This document shows, one piece after another, positions 9,257 through 16,044 of a stretch of 17,651 bases of DNA. The translations under genes were made by a program, and so were the position numbers. Each line of letters opens with the position of its first letter. The stretch's first letter is position 1. The stretch is from an uncultured Eubacteriales bacterium (GTDB lineage: Bacteria; Bacillota; Clostridia; Monoglobales; Monoglobaceae): NCBI GenBank assembly GCA_900552305.1, contig URZD01000020.1, positions 1 to 17,651 on the forward strand, in the 5' to 3' direction. The notes beneath the pieces were generated by a model. It searched no databases, was not told the DNA's origin, and saw only the letters and a list, made by a program, of their open reading frames with translations.

Positions 9257-10273
9257 GTGAATATAAGGCTTTGGGGATATTTTGATAAAAACTTCGGCGA
9301 TGACCTTATGCAGCTTATTGTTATAAGGTCTATGAAGGAGTACAGATTCTTTGTGGACTGTGCGCAGAGGGAATTTCTGACGCATTTATACGGAAAGGAA
9401 AATGTTACGGTCGGCGGTGCGGAATGCAAGGCTGACGCAGTTGTCAATGTTATAGGTACGGGGTTTCGGTATCGGTCAAAAATGAATATCCTGACAAAGT
9501 TTTTGTCATTGCCGTCAGAGGACAGGACAAAATATGCCAAAACGGCGGGTATCGATTGGCGCGTTGACGCGCCGAAAAACGCTGCGGAGCGGTGGCTTGT
9601 AAGGCGGGAACTGAACAAATACGGACTTATATCCTGCCGTGATGAGGTATCGCGGGCGCTTATCTCGGAAATGACGGCAAAGGGTGAGGTGTGCCGTCAC
9701 GAGGACATAGTTTTTGCGCTCGGTGACGAATATATTTCAAAGCCGACCAATGAAGGCTGCCTGGGCGTAATACCTGTACAGAGGGGATTCAGCGGCGAAA
9801 ACTTTGAATATTACAAAATGCTTGCGGCGGTGTGCGACCGCTATGCCGAGAAAAATAACGGCGGAATACTGATTTTTGCATTGGATACGGGAAACGAGAA
9901 CGACACGCTTGCAGCGCTGACGGTCAAACGGCTTATGCGCCGCGCGGATAAGGCAGAGATTATTGCGTACAACGCAGAACCGAAGTATATTTTTGACAAT
10001 CTTGCAAGGTGTGAAAAGGTAATAAGCTCGCGGTTTCACGGAGTGATTGCCGCAATTCTGACGGGGATTCCAACAGTGGCGGTTTCCGATACAAGCAAGC
10101 TGGACATTCTTTCAAAAAGGCTCGGTTTTGAAAGCGTTAAAAAAATCGACATAGATGAGGAATGCCTTGCGGCGGCGTTGGAACGCGCGGACAAGCCGAT
10201 TGCAGTTCCGCGAGGTTTCCGCGCGGACGCGGCGGAGCATCTTGCGGAGCTACGCAGATATTTGGAGAATTAG
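9257..10273 (+). CDS. Polysaccharide pyruvyl transferase family protein
   Basis: A 338-residue protein of the polysaccharide pyruvyl transferase family, which usually transfers pyruvate from phosphoenolpyruvate to a sugar to give an acidic ketal. The GTG at 9257 is chosen because it directly starts the first strand (NIRLWGYFD) and lies two bases after the flippase stop. An in-frame ATG at 9188 would place 23 extra residues inside the flippase gene. Motifs: the N-terminal KNFGDDL loop at 11-17, and the family signature SRFHGVIAAILTGIP at 258-272, whose R and H are conserved. In Bacillota such ketals on wall polymers can anchor SLH-domain proteins (the CsaB role). That makes its presence next to an SLH-protein gene notable, but its actual acceptor here is unknown. 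Confidence 0.82.
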   Translation: MNIRLWGYFDKNFGDDLMQLIVIRSMKEYRFFVDCAQREFLTHLYGKENVTVGGAECKADAVVNVIGTGFRYRSKMNILTKFLSLPSEDRTKYAKTAGIDWRVDAPKNAAERWLVRRELNKYGLISCRDEVSRALISEMTAKGEVCRHEDIVFALGDEYISKPTNEGCLGVIPVQRGFSGENFEYYKMLAAVCDRYAEKNNGGILIFALDTGNENDTLAALTVKRLMRRADKAEIIAYNAEPKYIFDNLARCEKVISSRFHGVIAAILTGIPTVAVSDTSKLDILSKRLGFESVKKIDIDEECLAAALERADKPIAVPRGFRADAAEHLAELRRYLEN

Positions 10274-10284
10274 GGGGCGGCAAA

Positions 10285-11244
10285 ATGGCGAAGGTTTCGG
10301 TTATTATTCCCGTGTACAACGGCGAGAAAACGATTAAGAGATGTGTGGACTCCATTCTTGCGCAGACATTAAAGGATATAGAGATAATAGTTGTAAACGA
10401 CGGCTCGGACGACGGAACGGGCGGGATTTTAAAGAGCTACGGCGAACGGATTACCGTACTGGAGCAAAACCGCGGCGGACAGGGCAATGCCAGAAATGCG
10501 GGAATTGCGGTGGCAAAGGGTGAGTACCTCGGCTTCGTTGATGCGGATGATACCGTGGAGCGCGGGATGTATGAGAGTATGTACCGCGCGGCAAAGTGCG
10601 GCCGCGCCCAGATAGTTCAGTGCGGGATATGCGATATAAAGGAGGACGGCACGGCTGCGGCACGCTCGGCTTTTGACGAAACGGTTGCGATTGAGAACAG
10701 GGCGGACTATGTTTATGAGTATTTTTATCGGCTCAAACACACGAACGAGGTATGCAACAAGCTGATTGAAAAGCGGTTTTTGACCGAAAACAGCCTTGCG
10801 TTCAGCGATACGGCGGTGTATTTCAGCGAGGATTTTAAGCTGAATATGGAGATGCTTTTGTATCTTAAGCGGATAACATTTGTGGACGGCTGCTTTTACA
10901 ATTATTTTATTAAGGACAGCGGGCATTGCCGCAGCGATATGGCGGGCAGACTGCCTAAAATACTGAACCTGTTTAAAAATGTGCTTGCGCGCGGTATGGA
11001 CAGCGGCACGCGAAAGAGCCTTGAGTGTGTCGCGGCGCTGACAATGCTGCTTTACGCACGGCAGGCGGCGGAAACGGCTGAGGAATATGTGCTTGAAATT
11101 CTTGACGACAAGGACGTGAAACGGTATATAAAAACCTCGATGACGTATAGGAGCAATTTAAAGCATTTTTGTCTGTATTTTTTGGTAAACAATGCGCCGG
11201 GGCGCATGAAATTATATCTGCTTAACAGATTTTTTACTTATTAG
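10285..11244 (+). CDS. GT2 family glycosyltransferase
   Basis: A 319-residue GT-A-fold enzyme. The ATG at 10285 has the strong site AGGGGGCGG seven bases upstream (from 10272) and begins the family strand AKVSVIIPVYNGEKTI. The frame is open from 10162, but that part overlaps the pyruvyl transferase gene and is not family-like. Donor and metal residues: VNDGS at 37-41, DADD at 86-89, SEDF at 181-184. It closes the first tight run of polysaccharide genes, 11 bases after the pyruvyl transferase. After its stop there are 88 bases without an evident terminator, so transcription may run on into the PRC-barrel gene. Confidence 0.88.
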   Translation: MAKVSVIIPVYNGEKTIKRCVDSILAQTLKDIEIIVVNDGSDDGTGGILKSYGERITVLEQNRGGQGNARNAGIAVAKGEYLGFVDADDTVERGMYESMYRAAKCGRAQIVQCGICDIKEDGTAAARSAFDETVAIENRADYVYEYFYRLKHTNEVCNKLIEKRFLTENSLAFSDTAVYFSEDFKLNMEMLLYLKRITFVDGCFYNYFIKDSGHCRSDMAGRLPKILNLFKNVLARGMDSGTRKSLECVAALTMLLYARQAAETAEEYVLEILDDKDVKRYIKTSMTYRSNLKHFCLYFLVNNAPGRMKLYLLNRFFTY

Positions 11245-11332
11245 AAAGCACGGTTTAAATTTTTGTAAAAAAATGATTGAATAACAGGCGGGACGGACAG
11301 GAAAAATAAAAATAAAACGCGAGGCATAAAAA

Positions 11333-11779
11333 TTGAAAATTACGGTAAACAAAGCGGAAAATTTGCTCGTGTACAATCACGGAGAAACGGAGCCGTGGGG
11401 AGCCTGTGAAGGAGTTATTGCGGACGGCGGCGGTGAAAAAATAAACGCGATATGCGTAAGAACGCTAAGTCTGATACCGACCTGCCGTTCGGTGAAAATT
11501 TCGGATATAGAGGAAGCGGACGGCAAACGAATTGTATTGAAAAAGGGCTGCGGCATCGGCGGTGCGGTATCGGACTGCGCCATTAAGGCAAGACAGCAAA
11601 TTGTAAAAGAGGGCGTGGACGGCGAAAGAAAGCACCGTGCAAGGCTGAACAGCCTTTGCTTTGACACGGAGAGCGGTGAGATAACCGATGTAACGGTTTT
11701 GGGGTCCCCGATGTCAAAAAAGAAAAAAATATCCATAAATAAAATACGGGTAAAAGAAAATACTATTTATGTAGAATAG
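11333..11779 (+). CDS. Probable PRC-barrel domain protein
   Basis: A 148-residue soluble protein with no signal peptide. The start is a TTG at 11333, with GAGG at 11321-11324 eight bases upstream; there is no better ATG. The sequence looks like two successive small beta-barrel units. The first (about 1-75) holds EGVIADGGGEKINAICVR and then DIEEADGKRIVLKKG. The second (about 100-148) holds ARLNSLCFDTESGEITDVTV and KISINKIRVKENTIYVE. The pattern 'L-x-x-x-x-F-D-x-x-x-G-x-I-x-D-V' followed by 'I-x-x-I-x-V-x-x-x-x-I-x-V' is that of PRC-barrel domains, which in Bacillota include YlmC/YmxH-like sporulation proteins. The assignment rests on pattern reading and is moderate. The lysine run MSKKKK near residue 126 is unusual. 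Confidence 0.55.
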   Translation: MKITVNKAENLLVYNHGETEPWGACEGVIADGGGEKINAICVRTLSLIPTCRSVKISDIEEADGKRIVLKKGCGIGGAVSDCAIKARQQIVKEGVDGERKHRARLNSLCFDTESGEITDVTVLGSPMSKKKKISINKIRVKENTIYVE

Positions 11780-11841
11780 CTTGCCGTGGTAATGATACGC
11801 AGGTCACATCGCGGTAAAACCAAACGGGGGAGGTGGACTTA

Positions 11842-12006
11842 ATGTGCAGATTTTCACTTGGACTTATGACAGGCGCACTGCTCGGTGCGGGAATGATGAT
11901 GAGTGTAAACCCGCCCGATAAGCGTTCAATGCGCAGAGCATACCGCAAAGCGGAAAAAATGGCAAGAAGGTTTAACAATACCTTGGGCGATTGGGCAAAT
12001 ATATAA
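11842..12006 (+). CDS. Small basic protein of 54 residues, unknown function
   Basis: A short gene with an excellent ribosome site (GGGGGAGGTGG, 11826-11836) five bases before ATG 11842. The product has a short hydrophobic, glycine- and methionine-rich N-terminal helix (FSLGLMTGALLGAGMMMSV) and then a strongly basic, amphipathic tail with many K and R. This suggests a small membrane-associated protein with a cytoplasmic tail, similar in style to short YtxH-like proteins of Bacillota, but no family is certain. It lies 62 bases after the PRC-barrel gene and 13 bases before the twin hairpins, so the two genes may share one transcript that ends there. Confidence 0.6.
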   Translation: MCRFSLGLMTGALLGAGMMMSVNPPDKRSMRRAYRKAEKMARRFNNTLGDWANI

Positions 12007-12012
12007 ATAAAG

Positions 12013-12038
12013 AAAAAAACCACCCGTTATGCGGGTGG
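12013..12038 (-). terminator. Intrinsic terminator reading leftward
   Basis: A perfect 7-base-pair stem (CCACCCG 12020-12026, CGGGTGG 12032-12038) with a five-base loop. An A7 tract at 12013-12019 lies on its left, so on the minus strand the hairpin is followed directly by seven U. That is a standard intrinsic terminator for leftward transcription. No intact minus-strand gene lies to its right. For rightward transcription it lacks a U run. Confidence 0.65.
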
Positions 12039-12041
12039 ACA

Positions 12042-12078
12042 GACCGCTGACAAAGTCAAAGTCAGCGGTCATTTATTT
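12042..12078 (+). terminator. Hairpin, likely terminator after the 54-residue gene
   Basis: A perfect 10-base-pair inverted repeat (GACCGCTGAC 12042-12051, GTCAGCGGTC 12061-12070) with a nine-base loop containing AAAGTC. It is followed by ATTTATTT (12071-12078). It would end rightward transcripts, although the U tract is interrupted. With the neighbouring hairpin it makes a two-way barrier. Confidence 0.6.
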
Positions 12079-12634
12079 GGATGCCGCCGCAAACATATGC
12101 GCGGACTATCCCGATATAAAATTCGGTTTTTACAGCAGTGACGCTATTGATGTTGCGGAGCGGCTGGAGCATGGTATGCTTGATTTTGCCGTATGCTTAG
12201 AGCCTGTAGATGCCGCAAGATATGATTATATTTCATTGCCTGATTCTTCAAAATGAGGTTTGCTTGTGCCGGAAAACGGCGCTCTTGCAAAAAAAGAATA
12301 TGTGCAAAAGGAAGATTTGCTATCTGTGCCGCTGATTCTGCACAGGCGGTAAGGCCTGCAAAATATTATTTCACATTGGGCGCAAACAGAAACGAAAGAC
12401 CTGAATATAGACGCGACGAACAATGTTATAAACGGTTCGCCGTGCAATTTTGTAAAAAGCGGCTTGGGCTGTTATGTGACAACAGAAGATTTATTGCCAA
12501 AGTCTTTGGAAAAAGGCGTTTGTTTTCGTCCTTTTGAGCCGGCGCTTGAAATACATTATGCCTTGGCATGGAAACGGTACACCGTATTTTCAAAGGCGGC
12601 AGAAATGCTTTTGGAAAAAATAAAGAGTCTTTAA
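12071..12634 (+). pseudogene. Remnant of a LysR-family regulator (effector domain only)
   Basis: One continuous frame of about 188 codons reads as the substrate-binding domain of a LysR-type transcription factor. It has YPDIKFGFYSSDAIDVAERL, then GMLDFAVCLEPVDAARYDYISLP, then KKEYVQKEDLLSVPLI, and near the end GVCFRPFEPALEIHYALAWKRY followed by FSKAAEMLLEKI. Two stop codons interrupt it: TGA at 12254-12256, where the family usually has Trp (W-G-L-L), and TAA at 12350-12352, at a place compatible with Gln (CAA). Both fit single transitions. The frame closes with TAA at 12632-12634. The helix-turn-helix domain (about 85 residues) is absent; the remnant begins at the edge of the twin hairpins. 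The gene cannot make a working regulator. There is no other frame disruption, so the decay looks recent. Confidence 0.8.
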
Positions 12635-12674
12635 AAAATTTTTTATAAAAATATAAAAAAATTCTGAAATAAAG

Positions 12675-12703
12675 TTGACAAATCGTTTTTTTTGTCGTAT
12701 AAT
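12675..12703 (+). promoter_or_regulatory. Sigma-A-type promoter for the riboswitch and SLH gene
   Basis: TTGACA at 12675-12680 and TATAAT at 12698-12703 match the consensus exactly, with an ideal 17-base spacer. A start of transcription near 12710 would place the whole riboswitch at the 5' end of the transcript. It lies in an AT-rich stretch just after the LysR remnant. Confidence 0.9.
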
Positions 12704-12721
12704 AAATTTGTAAAAATTTAA

Positions 12722-12797
12722 TAATAGGCAAACCATTTGAAAGAGTGGGACGCAAAGCCGTGAGTCTAAGGCGCAAGCTATGGCTGTCTGGTTGCAC
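12722..12797 (+). promoter_or_regulatory. Cyclic-di-GMP-I riboswitch (GEMM-I)
   Basis: All hallmarks of the class I c-di-GMP aptamer are present in order. They are GGCAAACC (12727-12734); a hairpin CCATTT-GAAA-GAGTGG with GNRA tetraloop (12733-12748); the conserved GGACGCAAAGCC (12748-12759); the tetraloop receptor CTAAG (12766-12770) facing TATGG (12779-12783) around a GC-GCAA-GC hairpin; and the closing GGTTGC (12790-12795). It binds the second messenger c-di-GMP and controls the gene that starts 25 bases later. No U-tract terminator lies between the aptamer and the ATG, so control is probably at translation and not at termination. Direction (on or off) is not certain. Confidence 0.92.
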
Positions 12798-12821
12798 AAA
12801 AATTTAAGGGAGGTTTTCTTT

Positions 12822-14321
12822 ATGATGAAGAAAATGGTAACTTTTCTCCTTGCGATTGCGTTAATGTGTACCGGAATGACTGCGTTCGCAAGTGAAGAGA
12901 ACACGGAGGCATCAAACGAGGCTTCTACTGAAACTTTTGCTGCGAAAGGCGATTGGTGGGTTGACGGAAAACCCGGTTGGGATTATGACTGGAATTTGGA
13001 CGGAAACGCGCAGCCGTCAAGACGTGATCCTTCAAGCAAAACGGCGATGTTCTATCTTCAGCTTGACGGTTTGCAGATGGATACGAACGGCAATATTGCA
13101 AGTCATCCGAAAACATTGTTCACGGACATGATTAAAAAGTCTGACCTTGTTGACAAGACGCGCGATGCAAACTATACGGTTGTAGCCGGCGGAGACGTTA
13201 CTTCTGACGATGTCATTGCGGAGGTCGTTAATCCTCCGGGAACGGACGAGGCGTTTGACGCAGTAAGAGATCAGCTGATGTATAAGGGTTATATTCGTTC
13301 GCATAAGGGCGAAGTAATTCCGTGGGCTTGTCTTAATACAAAATATTACGGTATTGAGTGGTATGTTTTTAAGCTTGAGAATGACGGCTGGCACATTGAC
13401 GGTCGTATTTTAGATTTGGAGACAAACGATATAATTGATATAGTAATTCCCGACAAGCCAACCGACATTCCGGAGGACGCTTACAAGCCGGATGATACAA
13501 AACCGGATGATAAGACCGACGAGGATAAAGATGACAACAATAAGGATGAGGAAACAAAGGATACGTCAATCGTTCTTGACGGCGCAAAGTATGCGTACAT
13601 ATTCGGTTATGAGCCACTTATAACTACAACTGTTGACGAGAATGGAACAGAGCGTACCGCGGCGCAGATTAAAATGGGTATGGACGATGACGTTACGGTG
13701 GAACAGGTTTCGTCAATGCTGATGAGGCTTCTTGACCAGGAGCTTTATACGAAGGGGAAGGCGTATAAGATTACTCCTTCAATCGAGGACTACCGCGGCG
13801 AGTGGTTTGCAAGAGGTCTTGCTTATCAGTGCGAGGTAGGCGGACTTGACAGCGACAATAAGGTACAGCTTGGAAAGATAAAGCGCGGCTTGGTTGCAAA
13901 GCTGGTTTCGTGTGCGCTTAAATTAAATCTTTCGTCGGACGAGGTGCCGTTTACCGATGTTGAAGGGAACGAGTACGTGGAATATATCAAAAAGGTGTAT
14001 GCTTACGGCTATATGGAGGGCATTGGAAACGACAGATTTGCTCCGGACGAAATAATGACAAGAGCCGAGTTTTGCGCTTTGTTTAATAAGATAATAGGTC
14101 GTGACAAAATGGGTCTGACTGCGATTGACGAAAACGGAAACGAGTTTGAGGTTACCGCTGAGGACTACAACTTTATCGACATGAATCCGTCACACTGGGG
14201 CTATGAGGGTTGCCTTAAAGCGACAAGCGCATATGATGATAACGGTTTCATCAGTTTCTCCAAAAGACAGCAGAATATCAGAAACATACTTGATGATTTT
14301 GACAGTCAGTTGATTTATTAA
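12822..14321 (+). CDS. Secreted SLH-domain surface protein under c-di-GMP control
   Basis: A 499-residue exported protein. ATG 12822 follows AGGGAGG (12807-12813) with eight bases between; the frame extends back through the riboswitch but that part is not coding. Residues 1-23 form a signal peptide ending in TAFA before SEEN. Residues about 42-210 are an extracytoplasmic domain of unknown function, rich in W, D and G, with the phrase YYGIEWYVFKLENDGWHIDG. Residues about 211-248 are an acidic low-complexity linker. The rest is SLH-like: degenerate modules at about 258-305 and 317-365, then a clear one at 377-427 (FTDVEGNEYVEYIKKVYAYG ... FAPDEIMTRAEFCALFNKII), and a final FIDMNPSHWGYEG. SLH domains bind wall polymers, often pyruvylated ones. 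The riboswitch upstream implies c-di-GMP-dependent display at the surface. Its own role (adhesin or matrix part) is inferred only. Confidence 0.88.
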   Translation: MMKKMVTFLLAIALMCTGMTAFASEENTEASNEASTETFAAKGDWWVDGKPGWDYDWNLDGNAQPSRRDPSSKTAMFYLQLDGLQMDTNGNIASHPKTLFTDMIKKSDLVDKTRDANYTVVAGGDVTSDDVIAEVVNPPGTDEAFDAVRDQLMYKGYIRSHKGEVIPWACLNTKYYGIEWYVFKLENDGWHIDGRILDLETNDIIDIVIPDKPTDIPEDAYKPDDTKPDDKTDEDKDDNNKDEETKDTSIVLDGAKYAYIFGYEPLITTTVDENGTERTAAQIKMGMDDDVTVEQVSSMLMRLLDQELYTKGKAYKITPSIEDYRGEWFARGLAYQCEVGGLDSDNKVQLGKIKRGLVAKLVSCALKLNLSSDEVPFTDVEGNEYVEYIKKVYAYGYMEGIGNDRFAPDEIMTRAEFCALFNKIIGRDKMGLTAIDENGNEFEVTAEDYNFIDMNPSHWGYEGCLKATSAYDDNGFISFSKRQQNIRNILDDFDSQLIY

Positions 14322-14334
14322 AATGTTGGCAAGG

Positions 14335-14386
14335 TTCGAACGCATATACCAAACAGACAAAGCTTTTATAAGGTGTTGCGTTTGAA
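14335..14386 (+). other. Long stem-loop in the 3' region of the SLH gene
   Basis: TTCGAACGCA (14335-14344) can pair with TGCGTTTGAA (14377-14386) over ten base pairs with one G-U. The stem can extend inward by about five more pairs (ATACC with GGTGT) after a one-base bulge. The loop contains AAAGCTTTT. It lies 14 bases after the SLH stop and just before the terminator, and may protect the 3' end of the mRNA. It matches no known RNA family that I can recognise. Confidence 0.45.
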
Positions 14387-14402
14387 TTTAGTCAGCCCGG
14401 CG

Positions 14403-14438
14403 GGCTGCCCTGATTGATTTAATTGGGGCAGTCTTTTT
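14403..14438 (+). terminator. Intrinsic terminator after the SLH gene
   Basis: A stem of nine pairs with two wobbles (14403-14411 with 14425-14433), a 13-base loop and TTTTT at 14434-14438. A second, mutually exclusive hairpin CAGCCC-GGC-GGGCTG (14393-14407) shares its left arm with the terminator. Its formation would weaken the terminator and could allow read-through to the priming transferase gene. Confidence 0.75.
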
Positions 14439-14553
14439 GTGTAAAATCCGACAGCGCCCGAAACGCAAAAACGGGTACGTGTCTGATGATTCTTATGATT
14501 GTGTATGCTTGTGTACTTTGAAAAGAATACTCTATCGGAATGGGTGATAATGT
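14439..14553 (+). other. Leader of the priming transferase gene
   Basis: A 115-base gap between the terminator and the next ATG. No -35/-10 pair close to consensus with a 16-18 base spacer could be found; TATGAT at 14494-14499 lacks a matching -35. The ribosome site is a modest GGGTGAT at 14542-14548. Either a weak or activator-dependent promoter lies here, or the gene depends on read-through. Confidence 0.4.
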
Positions 14554-16044
14554 ATGAACGCTAATTTAAAAGGCAAAATAATAAGAGCCGTATCTGTTTG
14601 CGGCGACATTTTTCTGGTGGTTTTCTGCATTGCTTTTTCACTCGGGCTTGCAGGCGTATATACCGATTTTATAAATACGGCGGCCATGTACCGCGTTGCT
14701 TTTTTGTTATTTTTCGTTTTCAATTTCATAATGTTTGAGCTTTATTCCGTTAAGGCGGAAAATGTATATAATGTACTGGTCGCAACTGAAATTTCTGCGA
14801 TTATAACCTATGTGATAGTGTATATAGCGAGCCGTTTTCTGCGTGCAAATCAGCAGCCGATTGCGTTTTGGGGACTGCTTGCGGTAACTCTGCTGCCTTT
14901 TTTGGGTGCTTGGCGCAGCCTTATTGCCATAGCCAAAAAGAAAATCGGCGAAAAACGCTCGCTGCTGATTATAGAAAACATGAGCAACACAAGCCGTCTT
15001 GCACGAAAGCTGAAATATGCCTCCAATGAGGAAAACCAATCGTGGTATCACCTTCTTGACGAGAATGACGAGGGAGAGCTGCAAACTATTTTGGACGACG
15101 TTATAGAAAAATTTGACGCGATATTTATTTCGCCGCGGATTTCAAACAGGATTTCGTCAAAAATTTTATATAGGGGACTGAGCATGGGCAAGGAAGTAAA
15201 CATACTTGCGGACGTAGACGGAGTCACGACCCTTCGCGGCAGTGTTTATCAGATTGACGATACCCCTGTTATTGTAAAAAAGGGTATTCACCTTACCAAA
15301 TTGCAAAAATTTATCAAAAGAGGTTTTGACATTGTTTTTGCGGTCATTGCGGCAATCGTGACTGCGCCGATAATGCTTGGCTGCGCAGTGGCGGTAAAAC
15401 TGGATTCTGAGGGACCCGTGTTTTACAAACAGGAGCGGTATACAATCCGCAAAAAGGTCTTTAATGTCTACAAATTCCGCACAATGGTTAACGACGCGGA
15501 GAAAAACGGAGCGCAGCTTGCAACGGAGAACGACCCGCGCATAACGCGCGTAGGGCGCGTGCTGCGCGCGCTGCGGCTTGACGAGCTGCCTCAGATTTAT
15601 AATATACTCACGGGGTCAATGTCTGTTGTGGGACCGCGTCCCGAGCGTCCGGTCTTTGCGGATGAGTTTTCTAAGGTAATCGACAGCTATGATATGCGTT
15701 TTTGTCTTAAAGCGGGACTTACAGGTTATGCGCAGGTATACGGAAAATACAATACAAGAGTGTCGGATAAAATCCTTATGGATATAGCCTATGGCACAAC
15801 ATATTCGTTTCTGCTTGATATTAAGCTGATTTTGCTCACGATAAAAATAATGTTTATGAAGTCGGCAACAAGCGGAGTTGACGAGGAACGCGACACGGCG
15901 CTTTCGTCATCGGACAGAGAGATAAAAAGGCGCAGCCATGCGGTAAGATTTGTGGACGACACGGCGGATGAAAAACAAAGAAACAAAGCGAACGGGGTAA
16001 AAGGTAATGAAGGTATCGGTAATAATTCCGGCATACAACTGTGA
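14554..16044 (+). CDS. Polyprenyl-phosphate sugar-1-phosphate transferase (priming enzyme)
   Basis: A 496-residue integral membrane enzyme of the bacterial sugar transferase family (WbaP/CpsE type). It starts a repeat unit by moving a sugar-1-phosphate from a nucleotide sugar to undecaprenyl phosphate. Four to five hydrophobic helices lie in residues 10-125, a soluble domain at about 130-245, and the catalytic domain from 250. Catalytic motifs: KRGFDI 255-260, GPVFYKQER 287-295, YKFRTM 306-311, RLDELPQIYNIL 341-352 and SVVGPRPE 357-364. A hydrophilic tail of about 60 residues after the domain is longer than usual and ends inside the next gene (38-base overlap). It lies apart from the other sugar genes, after the SLH protein and its terminator. 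The sugar specificity cannot be seen. Confidence 0.92.
   Translation: MNANLKGKIIRAVSVCGDIFLVVFCIAFSLGLAGVYTDFINTAAMYRVAFLLFFVFNFIMFELYSVKAENVYNVLVATEISAIITYVIVYIASRFLRANQQPIAFWGLLAVTLLPFLGAWRSLIAIAKKKIGEKRSLLIIENMSNTSRLARKLKYASNEENQSWYHLLDENDEGELQTILDDVIEKFDAIFISPRISNRISSKILYRGLSMGKEVNILADVDGVTTLRGSVYQIDDTPVIVKKGIHLTKLQKFIKRGFDIVFAVIAAIVTAPIMLGCAVAVKLDSEGPVFYKQERYTIRKKVFNVYKFRTMVNDAEKNGAQLATENDPRITRVGRVLRALRLDELPQIYNILTGSMSVVGPRPERPVFADEFSKVIDSYDMRFCLKAGLTGYAQVYGKYNTRVSDKILMDIAYGTTYSFLLDIKLILLTIKIMFMKSATSGVDEERDTALSSSDREIKRRSHAVRFVDDTADEKQRNKANGVKGNEGIGNNSGIQL

Noticed and set aside
12020..12070. CRISPR or MITE reading of the twin hairpins
   Set aside because: The two hairpins differ in sequence, there is no repeat-spacer array, and no target-site duplication was seen.
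12254..12352. Alternative genetic code or readthrough explaining the two stops in the LysR remnant
   Set aside because: All other genes here use TGA and TAA as ordinary stops, and the remnant also lacks its DNA-binding domain.
12226..12447. A 73-codon leftward frame that could use the leftward terminator
   Set aside because: It is antisense to the LysR remnant, has no family-like sequence and no good ribosome site.
12780..12821. Start of the SLH protein at 12780
   Set aside because: That part lies inside the riboswitch; the signal peptide and ribosome site fix the start at 12822.
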